A DNA stretch of 64,000 nt from Corylus avellana (GCF_901000735.1 NC_081541.1:24801743-24865742), one strand, 5' to 3'; shown: positions 23,307 to 33,955, counted from the stretch's first letter. Program-made: numbers and translations. Notes: generated from the letters alone by a model not told the origin.

Positions 23307-24421
23307 TGCTGATCGATCATTTGCATGCGTGCATGGGGAGTGTTATTTAGTTGGAATAATATTATAATATTTAACGTTGTACCTTCTTGGGTTTGCTTTG
23401 CTGGCCTCTCTTGTGTGTCCTTCGGTACTTTGGCTTTGTACGTATTTAAAATAAAAAACCTAGCTATGTCGTGTGCTAGCTTGTAATATTAATGTTTTAA
23501 TAATTTATGTGCTTGTGTAATCTGTTTGAATTAGTAAGCGATCAAATATTTGATCTTTCACTATGGTCTTCTTCCCTTTAAGAAAGAAAGCAATTGAAGG
23601 CTTTTGGATCTTCAAATTAGTGCCCTACCGTTGAGGGCTAATTGTTTCCTTCCCGTTGGCGTGGCGTAATCTCGTCCGTCGGAGAAGGCCAGTTCGAATT
23701 GGGCCATAATCTTGAACCGAAATGTCAAAGAAAAAGGACCATATATATGGTCTCCATTGCTTAGCCTACACTATCATGGAGGGCTGATGGTTTAATCTAC
23801 ATTTTATTTTTCTTCTTGGTCCCTTCCCTAACCGTAAATAAGTTTCATTATAGGGTTGATCGGTGATGCAGTGTGACATAGTCGGTTGTAAAGACGGTGA
23901 ACACAAGATTCACAACTTTTCTCCAAATCAATAATTCAACCAAAAAATTGACACAAAATAAAAGAAAACTAGTAATCCTTATTAGAAAACTAATAAAATA
24001 TTCAAAAGCTTCCCTTTTGGTCTTTCGTAACAAGTATTTATAGCAAACAAACTCTTAAACCTAAGAGAAAAATGAAACAAGCTAGTTTAACAAAAATTGG
24101 TGTAGCTAATTCATAAGAGATCACTTACTCATTTTAACGAGTCTGAGATAAGATGAAGAAAACTAAAACTTCCTCCCTCGTTTGTAGGTGACATCGAGCG
24201 AGATAGCGAATGAGCAATTCTAAAAGTCATTTTGAGTATTTTTTAAGAGCTTATTTCATGTTTTACTTTTGTATGATGTTTGCTTACGTAGTTGCTACCC
24301 TTTCCACCTGTAAAACATATGTTTGTTTCACAATTTAGCAAGTACAAGATTGAGTTGGAGCTTGGGATCATGTGGAGTGAGATTGTAGGGAGTCATTGTA
24401 TTTTAGCATTTATGAACTTCA
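23307..24421. other. 3' flank of PCR gene B and spacer
   Basis: 23460-23760 is shared with the downstream segments of gene A and copy D. The remainder, to 24420, has no supported gene. Confidence 0.5.
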
Positions 24422-24530
24422 CACTACAAGAATTTTGCTCATTAGCGTCCATATTATTAGCGGCGACCCCAATGTTACAACTAATGAGAGATCATTAGCG
24501 GCGACGACACTATTTTATTCACCTTGATAA
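24422..24530. mobile_element. Short CACTA-like terminal fragment
   Basis: Starts CACTACAAGAA and continues with ATTAGCGTCC and ATTAGCGGCGAC motifs, like the element end at 26353. No matching opposite end is obvious, so it may be a MITE-sized derivative or a broken end. Confidence 0.4.
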
Positions 24531-24789
24531 GTGTTTAGGTTTGTTTCCCCAATTAATTATAAGTTAATTAATTTCAGAAGTACTACTAATTAATAACTCT
24601 CCACGTTAATTATTCTAATTAGTTAAATCTGGGGCATTGCAGTGATGGAGGTGAGGAGGAGATTGTACATGAGGTTGTAATTGAGGGAGTTAATATTGTT
24701 GATAGTACAAGGATGAAGGTTGATCAGGAGAAAAATATTCTAGAGTGAAGAGAAGCTAAGCTCGGAGAGAATTACAATTCAAAGGCGAA

Positions 24790-24960
24790 GAAGGTGGTTA
24801 AACAAGACTGGATAGGCATTTTTAACAGCTCCAACAACTTAGAGAAGCTTCAATATTTTGTTGTTAATTAACCACTTATAGAAGCTCTTGAAGAAGGTAT
24901 AGCTAAATGGAGGCCAAGCTTAGTAGGACAATTTTTGGACAAGCCATTACCTAAATGAAG
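24790..24960 (+). pseudogene. Decayed DUF4283-like retroelement ORF1 fragment
   Basis: One frame reads QDWIGIFNSSNNLEKLQYF, a stop, then PLIEALEEGIAKWRPSLVGQ and FLDKPLP. The W..L.G and LVG.FL..P pattern is that of DUF4283-type proteins encoded by plant LINEs and related retroelements. Contains at least one stop and runs into a T tract. Low certainty. Confidence 0.35.
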
Positions 24961-26047
24961 GTTTTTTTTTTTTTTTGCAGCAACTAAGAAAAGGGTATAA
25001 GGAGGCGAAAATATGGCATATCGCAAATAAGCCTTTAATTCTTTGGAAGTGACAACTTGGAATGACTTTAGTAAGCATTATGTTTTTGGGAAGTAGCGAA
25101 GAGTCAAGTCCAGTACAAATATCTACAAAACAAGTGGGTACAGTGAATTATATCCACTCAGATCTACGAGATCCCTCTCAAGTTCCATCAAAGAGTGGTA
25201 TTTGATATTTTGTAACGATTATTAATGTTATTCAAGAATACTCTGAGTTTACTTTCTGAAAAATAAAGTGATCTTTACTTTCTCAAGTTCCATCAGAATC
25301 GAAAGAAAATTAAGTGACTCAAAATAGTCATACGGCATGGAATTTTGTAGTGGTGATTTTAACAAATTATGCAAGATTAATGAAATCATCACTAGACACC
25401 GTACAGTTAATCGATATTAAGCACTAAGCAGATTCCTTTTCATTTTTCTGAGGGTTTTTTAACCCACTAAGCAGATTCCTTTGCATTCTTCTTGGACCAA
25501 TAATTAATAAAACCAAGGTCAAGATGAATTCACAACAAATAGATTGGACACCACCCAAACAAACAGCCATCCAAGCTATCCCATCGACCTCCGTGGCTGA
25601 TGAAAGGAGCAACAAATTCGAATTCACTCTGGTTTTATTTGTAGTTTTCCATGTCAATAAACTTTCTTGTTCTTTTCTTTTTCTTTTTTTTTGTTAATTT
25701 GTTTGTTGTTTTCTAATTGGTGGATCGGTAGGCCCAAAATTCCATTTTCGGTGGCAGCAGCGGCAGGGACCAGCTGGGAGATGAGCTTATTGCCAAACAC
25801 AAGTTACACGAACACGACATGCATGCATTATATTGGACCACCTAGGAGATGTTAATTTCTCTCCTTACGTTTGCATTGTGGGGGCAAAAAAGCCTGATTC
25901 ACCCCAAAAGCATTCTACAAGAGCCAAACTTAATTATATATATTACATGCAATCTAAATAATCAGCTCTCTCCACTCTCTGGTTTATTTTTCTCCCATTT
26001 ATGTGCAAATTACCTGAGCTCGTTGAGACAAGGTTGCTGGCTCTGAA
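24961..26047. other. Spacer and upstream region of PCR copy C
   Basis: 25700-26040 resembles the upstream DNA of genes A and B, with a TATA-like element at 25936-25944. The rest is unassigned. Confidence 0.45.
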
Positions 26048-26148
26048 ATGGCTCAACCCAAGAGTGAAGAAGGCCTTTGGTCAACCGGCCTCTTTGACTG
26101 CTTCTCTGACATGCGCAGCTGTAAACTCCCTATCCTTTTATTCTTTCT

Positions 26149-26194
<46 letters not shown>

Positions 26195-26352
26195 TATGCA
26201 GAAAAGAAAATCCTTGTGTACATATGGTGATTGAAATATTTGGGGTTTAAAACTAATTAATATATGCTCATATTGGTGTCCATGTGTTACTTAATTTTGG
26301 GCAGGTCTCTGAGATTGTAGATTGAGGATCAACTTAATTGTAAGTAGAACAG
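26048..26352 (+). pseudogene. PCR-like copy C, exons 1-2 only
   Basis: Exon 1 (26048-26120) is intact: MAQPKSEEGLWSTGLFDCF, one codon longer than in A and B, with a normal GT donor. Exon 2 (about 26258-26340) is recognisable (WCPCVT, then VSEIVD in another frame) but has an inserted TAA/frameshift after VT, a TGA after EIVD, and no clear AG acceptor. A CACTA-like element starts at 26353, and exons 3-4 are not found downstream before the gap. The intron holds a (TA)n tract at 26153-26192. A dead gene. Confidence 0.85.
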
Positions 26353-26756
26353 CACTACAAGAAACTGACTCATCCGGGGCGACTTATTAGGGGCGACTTT
26401 ATAGTCACCCCTAATACTCAACTATTAGGGGCGACTTTTGAAAGTCACCCCTAATAGTTATGTATTAGCGTCCACATCCAAATGGACGCTAATAGTCGAC
26501 CCAAAAGATGAATAATAGCGTCCACTCTACAGTGGACGCTAATAACTCGACCCTAATATTCTCGCGGGAAATATTCAAAAGGCGGGAAAAAGATCATTAG
26601 CGTCGACTTTCGAAGTCGACGCTAATGGTGACTTATTAGGGTCGACTTTGTCGACCCTAAAGAGTGTGTGGAGGAATTTAAAAAAATATATATATATTAT
26701 TCCCTAATAGCGTCCACTCAAAGTGGACGCTGAAGAGTGACCATTAGGGTCGACTC
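26353..26756. mobile_element. CACTA-like transposon end with subterminal hairpins
   Basis: Begins CACTACAAGAAACTG and contains several perfect inverted pairs, such as AGCGTCCACT...AGTGGACGCT and ATTAGGGGCGACTTT...AAAGTCACCCCTAAT. It runs into a 100-N gap, so the other end is not seen. A different family from the large CACTA at 43585, whose end is CACTACAAAAAAAAC. Confidence 0.6.
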
Positions 26757-26856
26757 NNNNNNNNNNNNNNNNNNNNNNNNNNNNNNNNNNNNNNNNNNNN
26801 NNNNNNNNNNNNNNNNNNNNNNNNNNNNNNNNNNNNNNNNNNNNNNNNNNNNNNNN
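26757..26856. other. Assembly gap (100 N)
   Basis: Placeholder gap inside the CACTA-like element. Confidence 0.99.
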
Positions 26857-27702
26857 TTCTTAGTAGAACATAAGTGAGACACAAATAAGCCACCTAGAAT
26901 TACTCTATTTCTTCTGCTCGTAAAGGCATGCTAAAAGATACGTACCCTTTGAGCTTTGGCTGCCTAAAATGGATATGTATAAATTAATTACATATCGTCT
27001 TTAATTTGAATGGATTTTCTGTTTTCCTTTTTCTTTTCTTTTTTTCTTGCCTTTTTAATATTTAAATATAACTTTTTGTAATTTTTTTTTTTTAAAAAAA
27101 ATTATTGATAAGTTGTATAAATCTTTTTGTTGAGCATGCAATTCCAGGTTGTATTATAATATTATAGTTGAATAGCAGTCTACTAAATATAATTATTCTA
27201 CGTAGCAACACTCTTTAACTTCTTCATTATAGACACATATAGAGAATTACGTACACCCATACAAATTTCTGAATTTTCTCAATTGAAATTGCTGATATTA
27301 CTCATATGACATCCCATACCTCTCATCTTTGCATTCTATACATTCTTTAAATCTACCTTCATTATAAGCTTAATGAATTTTTTTGAGTGATGGCAAAAAT
27401 ATTAATTATAATCAAAAGAATATCAATATGAAATTGAACACAGATCAAGAGAATGTGAAAGAAGGTTAAATGCAACTTAATTATTTAAAGCAACTTAAGA
27501 TCTCATTTCCAAAACAAAATCCACCTAGCTTGCTAATAGCTCATAGTGACAAAATTTTTATCCCTAATTTTCTACTTTATGTATAACTCTTTTTTAATTT
27601 ATCTTTTAATTACTTTGCTTCTCTCTTTTCTTTTATTTTTTCACAATTATTACTCTTATACTTTATCAATCTTTCATCTTACTCTTTACTTATTCCACAC
27701 TG
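26857..27702. repeat. Segmental duplicate of 40800-41820
   Basis: Matches 40800-41820 over most of its length, for example GGCATGCTAAAAGATAC and later GAGAATGTGAAAG. Its first part is also repeated at 27936-28045. It is the 3' flank of the small membrane-protein gene. No coding region of its own. Confidence 0.75.
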
Positions 27703-27835
27703 TCAGGCTCAGGAACTGATGAAGCTAAAGGGAATAAAATTAAAGCTCCCGGCCGGAAGGAAAAATGAAATCATCGACAGGGATGATTTTGAAGAAGACC
27801 CAAAGACCTACTTTCAAAACTTGCGTAAGAAGTAA
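27703..27835 (+). pseudogene. C-terminal exon remnant of a small one-span membrane protein
   Basis: One frame gives SGSGTDEAKGNKIKAPGRK and a shifted frame continues NEIIDRDDFEEDPKTYFQNL to a TAA. A 1-base shift near 27765 therefore separates the two halves. I recall, as inference only, a family of short unnamed plant proteins with a Gly/Ser start, an Ala-rich membrane helix and a tail containing KAPGR and DPKxYFxxLR. The other half of such a gene is at 40528-40743. The preceding DNA joins abruptly to duplicated intergenic sequence, suggesting a deletion fusion. Confidence 0.5.
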
Positions 27836-28051
27836 ACTTGCTATATATATATATAATAGAACATTCAATGCAAGTGCTGGCATGGGTCTTATTTATTAGG
27901 CCCTTTTTTTTGTTTTGTTTTTTTTTTTTTTTAATGGTGTTTATTTCTTATGCTTGTAAAGGCGTGCTAAAAGATACCCTTTAAGCTTTGGCTGCCTGAA
28001 ATGGATATGTATAAATTAATTGAATATTGTGTTTGAATGGATTTTGTTGTC
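27836..28051. other. 3' flank duplicate interrupted by the LINE
   Basis: Matches 40740-40935 and 26910-27020. The match breaks at the T tract (28052), where the LINE begins, and resumes at about 33720. Confidence 0.7.
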
Positions 28052-28129
28052 TTTTTTTTTTTTTTTTTTTTGAATCAATAGATAACTCTTCTTATTATCA
28101 ATAGTGGTAAAAACAAGAGCTGTAAAGCT

Positions 28130-29371
28130 CTATACAAATAGAGCAGATTGCTCTAGTGTAACAACATCCAAAATGGAGTTGGGTATATCTTCAAGCCAAA
28201 TTCTCTCTCCTACATCTCGGGTTGCTGCCTTAGCTAGCCTGTGAGCAGCCTCATTCGCTCCTCTTTTGACATGTCGAACTTCCCACGTTCTGAAGGTCTT
28301 CCTTACTTCCTGAATATCACCCGCTATATGGCCGTATTTGCTCCATGAAGGGCCCATATTGCTGATGGCATCAATCACTTGCTTGAAATCCCCTTCTAAT
28401 ATGATGTCAAAAAAACCACTGTCTCTGCTAAATTCCACTGCTACTAGGGCCCCCATTGCTTCGCTTACAACTGGTTCCTGAATGGAGTGTAGCGTTTTGC
28501 TTAAAGCAGCTAAAACCCGACCTCTGTCATCTCTAATAATTACTCCAATACCCAGCCTGTTTTGTTTTGAATCTAGAGCAATGTCCCAATTGGTCTTGAC
28601 TTTTCCCCCAGACGGTGCCTTCCACTTCTCCTCCTCCGTTTGACTTTCGCTCGAGTCGTTCATCCGCCCAGCCTCCTGGACCGATTGGAAGAGCTTCAGA
28701 TGTTCCAGAGCCTTGCTAACAACAATATTTGGGTGGGTAAAGTCTTCCCCATGCACCAAGGCATTCCGTCGATTCCATATGCCCCTAGCAATCACTGCAC
28801 ATAACTCGGCATCCTCCTTGCTGCAGCGATCCAGAATCATTTCAAATATGGCTTCAAAATCTCTCTCCATGGATAAGCTTTTTTGAATTCTAACATTGCA
28901 ACATCCCCACACATCCTGCGCTGCAGGGCATGACCATAATACATGGGCCGTGGACTCTGGTTCTCTTTTGCAAATCTCACATAGTTCATTTTCCAGCACC
29001 CTTCTCCTGACCAGGTTAACTTTGGTTGGGAGGATGTTGTTGCATGCTCTCCATAGAAATGATTTCGTGGGATTAGAGACCTTCATCTGCCAGATGGAAT
29101 TCCAAAGAGTGCTACTTTGGGTACTGTTGGATCCTTCACCGTGGGTTCTTTTTTTCCTGTCCATCTCAAGATAGTAGGCACTTCGGACCGAGAACTCCCC
29201 CGTGTTGGTTCCCCGCCAATATAGTTTATCACACTGATTGTAGCGGCTAATAGGTAACGAACAAATGATGTCTGCTTCTGTTTCGCAAAATAACTCCCTT
29301 ATTACCCGAACATTCCAACTGTGTGTTTCGTGGTCAATTAGCATGCTGACCTTTGCATCAGTGTTGAGGTC
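28130..29371 (-). CDS. LINE ORF2 C-terminal part: zf-RVT and RNase H domain
   Basis: About 404 residues from the first Met at 29344, but the reading frame is continuous with ORF2 apart from one TAA at 29372-29374. It contains the zinc-binding RT-associated region (SNPTKSFLWRACNNILPTKV, then CEICKREPESTAHVLWSCP) and a plant-type RNase H domain (NWDIALDSKQNRLGIGVIIR; SEAMGALVAVEFSRD; LEGDFKQVI; ANEAAHRLAKAA), with the acidic residues D, E and D visible. In an intact element this part is fused to RT. Confidence 0.85.
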   Translation of the reverse strand, partial: DLNTDAKVSMLIDHETHSWNVRVIRELFCETEADIICSLPISRYNQCDKLYWRGTNTGEFSVRSAYYLEMDRKKRTHGEGSNSTQSSTLWNSIWQMKVSNPTKSFLWRACNNILPTKVNLVRRRVLENELCEICKREPESTAHVLWSCPAAQDVWGCCNVRIQKSLSMERDFEAIFEMILDRCSKEDAELCAVIARGIWNRRNALVHGEDFTHPNIVVSKALEHLKLFQSVQEAGRMNDSSESQTEEEKWKAPSGGKVKTNWDIALDSKQNRLGIGVIIRDDRGRVLAALSKTLHSIQEPVVSEAMGALVAVEFSRDSGFFDIILEGDFKQVIDAISNMGPSWSKYGHIAGDIQEVRKTFRTWEVRHVKRGANEAAHRLAKAATRDVGERIWLEDIPNSILDVVTLEQSALFV

Positions 29372-32257
29372 TTAACAATGAGATTGAATTTGGTAGGAAG
29401 AAGGTTTCGGCAACCACCTATCCCCCAAAATGTTCACGGAATTTCCATCCCCAATTCTCCACATCACCCCTTCTTCGAGTAGATCCATTGATGCCATAAT
29501 ACTTCTCCATGCCAATGAGGGCCTATTTCCCACTTTCGCCTTTAAAAAAGTGTCATTAGGAAAATATTTCGCCTTTAGGATTGTAGCTACCAAGCTATCC
29601 GGATTTTGGAGTATCCGCCACCCTTGCTTCGCGAGAAGCGCTTTGTTGAAACATACAAGATCCCTAAAACCCATTCCTCCTTGTGATTTTGGCCGCCCCA
29701 ATTTCTCCCAACTCATCCAATGAATTTTCTTCTCATTTTCCTTATGACCCCACCAAAATCTTTGCATGATAGAATTGATCTCCTTACATAACGATTTCGG
29801 TAGCAAAAAAATGCTCATACTGTACGTGGGGATAGCTTGGACAACCGCTTTCAATAGAATTTCTTTTCCTGCTTGGGATAAAAACTTGGTCTTCCAGTCA
29901 TTAACTCTTCTGCTTACACGTTCTTTAATTGACTGAAATTCCCTGATTTTGGATTTTCCAACCAACGCGGGGAGACCCAAGTATTTGTCATACCTCTGGG
30001 TTGTGGGGACTCCCGCTAATCGAGTAATCACTTCTTTGACCTCATTGTTAGTGTTTCGGCTGAAAAAAATTGAAGTTTTATCCCGATTCAGCATTTGTCC
30101 CGATGCCCGCTCATACACCTCTAATATCTCTGATAAACGATGCCATTCCGCTGGGGTAGCTCTACAAAAAAGTAGGCTGTCGTCCGCAAAAAATAAATGG
30201 CTGATGCGTGGACCTCTGGCCGATGTGGAGACCCCTTTGAGCTTGCCCATATTTTCCGCCTGTGATAGTTGTGAACTTAATGCCTCAGCACATAAGAGAA
30301 ATAAGTAAGGGGAAAGGGGATCCCCTTGCCTAATTCCTCTTGTGGGACAAATGTTTCCTGTGGGCACTCCATTAATAAGAACTGAATACCTCACCGAGGA
30401 TATACATTTGATAATCAGATTCACCCATCTGTCTGCAAAGCCCAGGCGGCGCATGACTGCTTCCAAAAAAATCCATTCTACCCTGTCGTATGCTTTGCTC
30501 ATGTCTAATTTGAGTGCCATAAAACCGGTTTTACCCCACATTCGTGTGTGCATGGAATGTAAGGTCTCATAGGCCACCAAAATATTATCAGAGATTAAGC
30601 GCCCCGGTATGAAGGCACTTTGATTTTCAGCAATGATATCAGGCAATAAAATCTTAAGTCTATTTGCCAAAGTTTTGGAAATAATTTTGTAAAAGACATT
30701 ACAAAGAGAAATGGGCCTAAAATCTGACACTTTCTCTGGATTGGCAATTTTAGGAATTAAAGCAATATGAGTGAAATTAATGTCTTCTGCAAAAAATCCT
30801 GACAGCATAAAATTTGAAACAGAAGACCATACCTCCTTCCCAACCTCACTCCAATGTTCATGGAAGAATCCAGCTGTAAGGCCATCTGGTCCTGGAACTT
30901 TTAAATCTGCCATTTGTGATACCGCCACGCTGACTTCCTCCATGGTGCATGGCCGCAGGAGCTGTTCGTTCATTGCCACTGAGACTTTTGGTGTTAGTCC
31001 TTCCAGACATCTATTGATACAAATAGGAGATGAAGTTGTAAATATGTTCTGGAAATATTTATGAAAAGCCTCCTCTATCTCCTCTGTGTTAGAACAAAAA
31101 ACACCATCTTCATCAATAATCTTCTTAATCTGATTGGACCTTCTCCTTTGATTCACACAAGCATGAAAAAACTTGGTGTTTTTGTCTCCATTTTTCAACC
31201 AATGCTCCTTGGCCAATTGCTTCCATTTCAAGTCTTCTTTCTCAAGAATCACGTTGATCTCTGATTGGAGTTCAAAAATCTCTCCCAAATTTTCGGCTCC
31301 CTCCTTTTCTTGGATTTTCTGTAGCTTTATCAGCTTCTCTTTGAGGTCCTGGTCCCCTGCGTTGCCACTCCTTCTCTTCCACTGCATAATTGCCTTCTTG
31401 CTATTATTCAGTTTGTTCAGCACACTGTCCCACACTTGTGTTTGGACACTTTTTGCTCTCCATATTCTCCTTATCACTTTTTTATTTTCAATGCATTTTC
31501 CCCACCCAGCTTCATAACGGAAGAAGCGTCGTCCTAGGGGCTTTCTCGTGTGATTCTCGTCCAATGACAACATTATGGGCAAGTGGTCCGAATTGCATGC
31601 AGCCAGAACCTCCAGCCTGTTTGCAGGGAATTGATCTAGCCATTCCGAGTTTGCCATAGCCCGGTCCAGCCGCTCCTGGGTGAAACTCCGACCCTCCCTC
31701 TTGTTACTCCAAGTAAATTTAGGACCCGTAAAACCAAGATCATAGAGGTGGCAATCCTCTATTGTATCTTGAAAATCCTGCATTTGTTTTTTTGAAGTTT
31801 TAAGGGTCCCAAATTTTTCTGAATCCATTGTAATTTCGTTGAAATCTCCAATGCAAACCCAAGCCTTCGGATGAAGTGAGCTTATTAGTTCAAGCAAGCT
31901 CCATGCCTCCTTTCGTCTCGCTACTTCCGGATGCCCATAAAAGCCTGTAAATTTCCAGGCATTAGGATTATTCAAAGAACCCACTGTCGCATTGATATGC
32001 CTGCGACTAAAATTTTGAATGTTAAGCCCAACCTCGTTCTTCCACAATAGTGCCAGCCCTCCGCTTCGCCCCACACTATCAACCGTAAAAATGCAATCAA
32101 AACCCAGTTTTATTCTCATTATCTCCATACGTGGGCCTCGTGACTTGGTCTCAATTAAGAAGACCATTTTGGGTCTCTTCTCCTTTACCATCCGGCAAAG
32201 GTCCCGAACTGTCCGAGGGTTCCCAAGCCCTCGGCAGTTCCAACTCAATATGTTCAT
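29372..32257 (-). CDS. LINE ORF2: endonuclease and reverse transcriptase
   Basis: 961 residues. The N-terminus MNILSWNCRGLGNPRTVRDL is an apurinic-type endonuclease start, with GDFNEI and SDHLPIML as catalytic motifs. RT follows: VPGPDGLTAGFF, ALIPKI, FRPISLCNVFYKIISK, RQGDPLSPYLF and the catalytic FFADDSLLF near residue 690. The chain stops at a TAA after YQIQSHC, just before the zf-RVT/RNase H part, so the element is probably inactive even apart from its truncation. It starts inside the ATGA that ends ORF1. Confidence 0.93.
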   Translation of the reverse strand: MNILSWNCRGLGNPRTVRDLCRMVKEKRPKMVFLIETKSRGPRMEIMRIKLGFDCIFTVDSVGRSGGLALLWKNEVGLNIQNFSRRHINATVGSLNNPNAWKFTGFYGHPEVARRKEAWSLLELISSLHPKAWVCIGDFNEITMDSEKFGTLKTSKKQMQDFQDTIEDCHLYDLGFTGPKFTWSNKREGRSFTQERLDRAMANSEWLDQFPANRLEVLAACNSDHLPIMLSLDENHTRKPLGRRFFRYEAGWGKCIENKKVIRRIWRAKSVQTQVWDSVLNKLNNSKKAIMQWKRRSGNAGDQDLKEKLIKLQKIQEKEGAENLGEIFELQSEINVILEKEDLKWKQLAKEHWLKNGDKNTKFFHACVNQRRRSNQIKKIIDEDGVFCSNTEEIEEAFHKYFQNIFTTSSPICINRCLEGLTPKVSVAMNEQLLRPCTMEEVSVAVSQMADLKVPGPDGLTAGFFHEHWSEVGKEVWSSVSNFMLSGFFAEDINFTHIALIPKIANPEKVSDFRPISLCNVFYKIISKTLANRLKILLPDIIAENQSAFIPGRLISDNILVAYETLHSMHTRMWGKTGFMALKLDMSKAYDRVEWIFLEAVMRRLGFADRWVNLIIKCISSVRYSVLINGVPTGNICPTRGIRQGDPLSPYLFLLCAEALSSQLSQAENMGKLKGVSTSARGPRISHLFFADDSLLFCRATPAEWHRLSEILEVYERASGQMLNRDKTSIFFSRNTNNEVKEVITRLAGVPTTQRYDKYLGLPALVGKSKIREFQSIKERVSRRVNDWKTKFLSQAGKEILLKAVVQAIPTYSMSIFLLPKSLCKEINSIMQRFWWGHKENEKKIHWMSWEKLGRPKSQGGMGFRDLVCFNKALLAKQGWRILQNPDSLVATILKAKYFPNDTFLKAKVGNRPSLAWRSIMASMDLLEEGVMWRIGDGNSVNILGDRWLPKPSSYQIQSHC

Positions 32258-33693
32258 TTCTTTTGGCGGTGCTGCTCGGCAGCCACCGCCTTAATTGATT
32301 CTCCTGTGAGCTTCTCCTTAGTATCCTCCTTCCCCTTTTTTTGCATTGGCGCTTCTGTCTCCATGTCCTCCTTGTCATCGATGCTTCGTTTGCCTGAACC
32401 AAGTAAGTTCTGTTGGCCCGAAGTCCATTCTTTGTCCCCTCTTCTAGCTTGTTTTTTCCATTTTCGTAAAGAGCCTCCCACAGTCGACACATTAGGCCCA
32501 GTAGAAGCAAACTGACCCAAAGTGCCTCCTGATTCCTTTCCTTGCTCGTTGGAGGTTAATTTTATTCCTCCATTCCACGTGTGAGCATCCCCTCCTTTCC
32601 CATCTTCTAAATTCTTGGAGCAATTAACGCTCTTCTTGTCCACATGTGCTGATCGTATCGCATTCATGCATACCTCCAAACTTTCCTTATTAGGACCCAT
32701 TGACTGCATTTGACTATTACTGTCGTTACATGGCTGGAATTGCGCATGGGTTGTAATTTGCTCATCAATGCACTGATTCTCTCCACCAGCTGTTTCCTTC
32801 TTTCCTTGCTCCTTATTACTACAATATTCTCCATTGAATGCTCCTTTATTTGTTTCCATCTTTCCTTGGCAAGCCGTTTCTTCCTCCATAGGGGAATAAT
32901 CTGCTCTTGCTTTATTCTGCATCGCAACGGACACTGATTCCCCTGATTTGTCCCAGCTTGTCTCCCCATTACTCGCCCCCCCATAATTATTCAGCCCATC
33001 TTCCGGTGACCGGAATCTGGTCGGACTGGACCATCCCATCTCCTCATGCCGATTGTGAGCCCCTCCCCATGATCCTCTTCGTCTGTCCGATCCCCGAGTT
33101 TGGTAAGCCGTACTGAGCCATGGGCCATAATCCACGGCCGCTCCCTTGGTGCGTCCCATATTGCTTTTCTGACAACCCGCATGACCATGCCAAATGATCC
33201 CACAGTCATAGCAAAATTTTGGAATTTTCTCATACTGAAAAGGAATCCAAAATGATCGATTTTTCAGCTTTAACATACGTCCCCGCGCAAGCGGTTTCAT
33301 AATGTTAATTCTGATTCGAACTCGTAGATACTTCCCCCATCCAATGCCATCTTCATTCGTATCTACCTCTTCAACAACCCCCACAGTGGATCCCAATTTG
33401 AATCCCATGTCTTTGCCCATGCACGCTAAGGGCATGTTTAGCATTCGAATCCAAAATGACTCCGAATCAAACGCCATGTGGTGAGGAGGGGATAATCCAT
33501 CAAAATCTGTTACCGAGAATAAATTCCCTTCAAATATCCACGGCCTTCCTTCAAGAATCCTGATTTTATCCCATTCATGCTCAAACTCAATGAGGAATAG
33601 ATTATCTCCCAAGACTTTGAAAGATAACGAACCTGTCGGTCTCCATCCCTTGATAAGCCTTGCTCGAACCGATTCTTTCCCCACTATCTTCAA
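32254..33693 (-). CDS. LINE ORF1: DUF4283 / zinc-knuckle protein, N-terminally truncated
   Basis: About 479 residues from a TTG; there is no ATG at the start, because the element is truncated here. The N-terminal region (LGDNLFLIEFEHEWDKIRIL, GRPWIFEGNLFSVTDFDG) is a DUF4283 RNA-binding domain. It is followed by a CX2CX4HX4C knuckle, CYDCGIIWHGHAGC, near residue 155, then a long polar tail. The stop TGA overlaps the ORF2 start in ATGA (32254-32257). Confidence 0.88.
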   Translation of the reverse strand: MKIVGKESVRARLIKGWRPTGSLSFKVLGDNLFLIEFEHEWDKIRILEGRPWIFEGNLFSVTDFDGLSPPHHMAFDSESFWIRMLNMPLACMGKDMGFKLGSTVGVVEEVDTNEDGIGWGKYLRVRIRINIMKPLARGRMLKLKNRSFWIPFQYEKIPKFCYDCGIIWHGHAGCQKSNMGRTKGAAVDYGPWLSTAYQTRGSDRRRGSWGGAHNRHEEMGWSSPTRFRSPEDGLNNYGGASNGETSWDKSGESVSVAMQNKARADYSPMEEETACQGKMETNKGAFNGEYCSNKEQGKKETAGGENQCIDEQITTHAQFQPCNDSNSQMQSMGPNKESLEVCMNAIRSAHVDKKSVNCSKNLEDGKGGDAHTWNGGIKLTSNEQGKESGGTLGQFASTGPNVSTVGGSLRKWKKQARRGDKEWTSGQQNLLGSGKRSIDDKEDMETEAPMQKKGKEDTKEKLTGESIKAVAAEQHRQKK

Positions 33694-33710
33694 AGGTGGT
33701 GGTATTTTTT

Positions 33711-33955
33711 TTATCTCTCTAATTATTATTTTTTTTCTTTATCAAATTGCTACGATCTTTCCCCTATGGCATCTATATTAAATTATTGATAAGTTGTATG
33801 GATCCTTTAGGAATGCATATCTCATCTTTCCCCAATTAATGTTTTATGGAGGTGAAAATTCATTGGCATAATAATTAATAATCTCCTCGATTTTATATCT
33901 CATTTCTTTTTTTCTTTTTTCTTTTTTCTTTTCCCAACTATTTATGCTATTATTA
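33711..33955. other. Continuation of the duplicated 3' flank after the LINE
   Basis: Matches about 40960-41205 (for example TTGATAAGTTGTATGGATCC), the right flank of the LINE insertion. Confidence 0.75.

Larger units (their letters stand above)
28052..33710 (-). mobile_element. LINE (L1-like non-LTR retrotransposon), 5'-truncated
   Basis: On the minus strand: ORF1, ORF2 with endonuclease and RT, an RNase H domain, and a poly(A) tail seen as 20 T at 28052-28071. The 5' end cuts into ORF1 at about 33700, as expected from incomplete target-primed reverse transcription. The paralogous segment at 40900-41000 lacks the insertion and gives the empty site. A clear target-site duplication could not be read because the flanks are T-rich. 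Confidence 0.9.
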
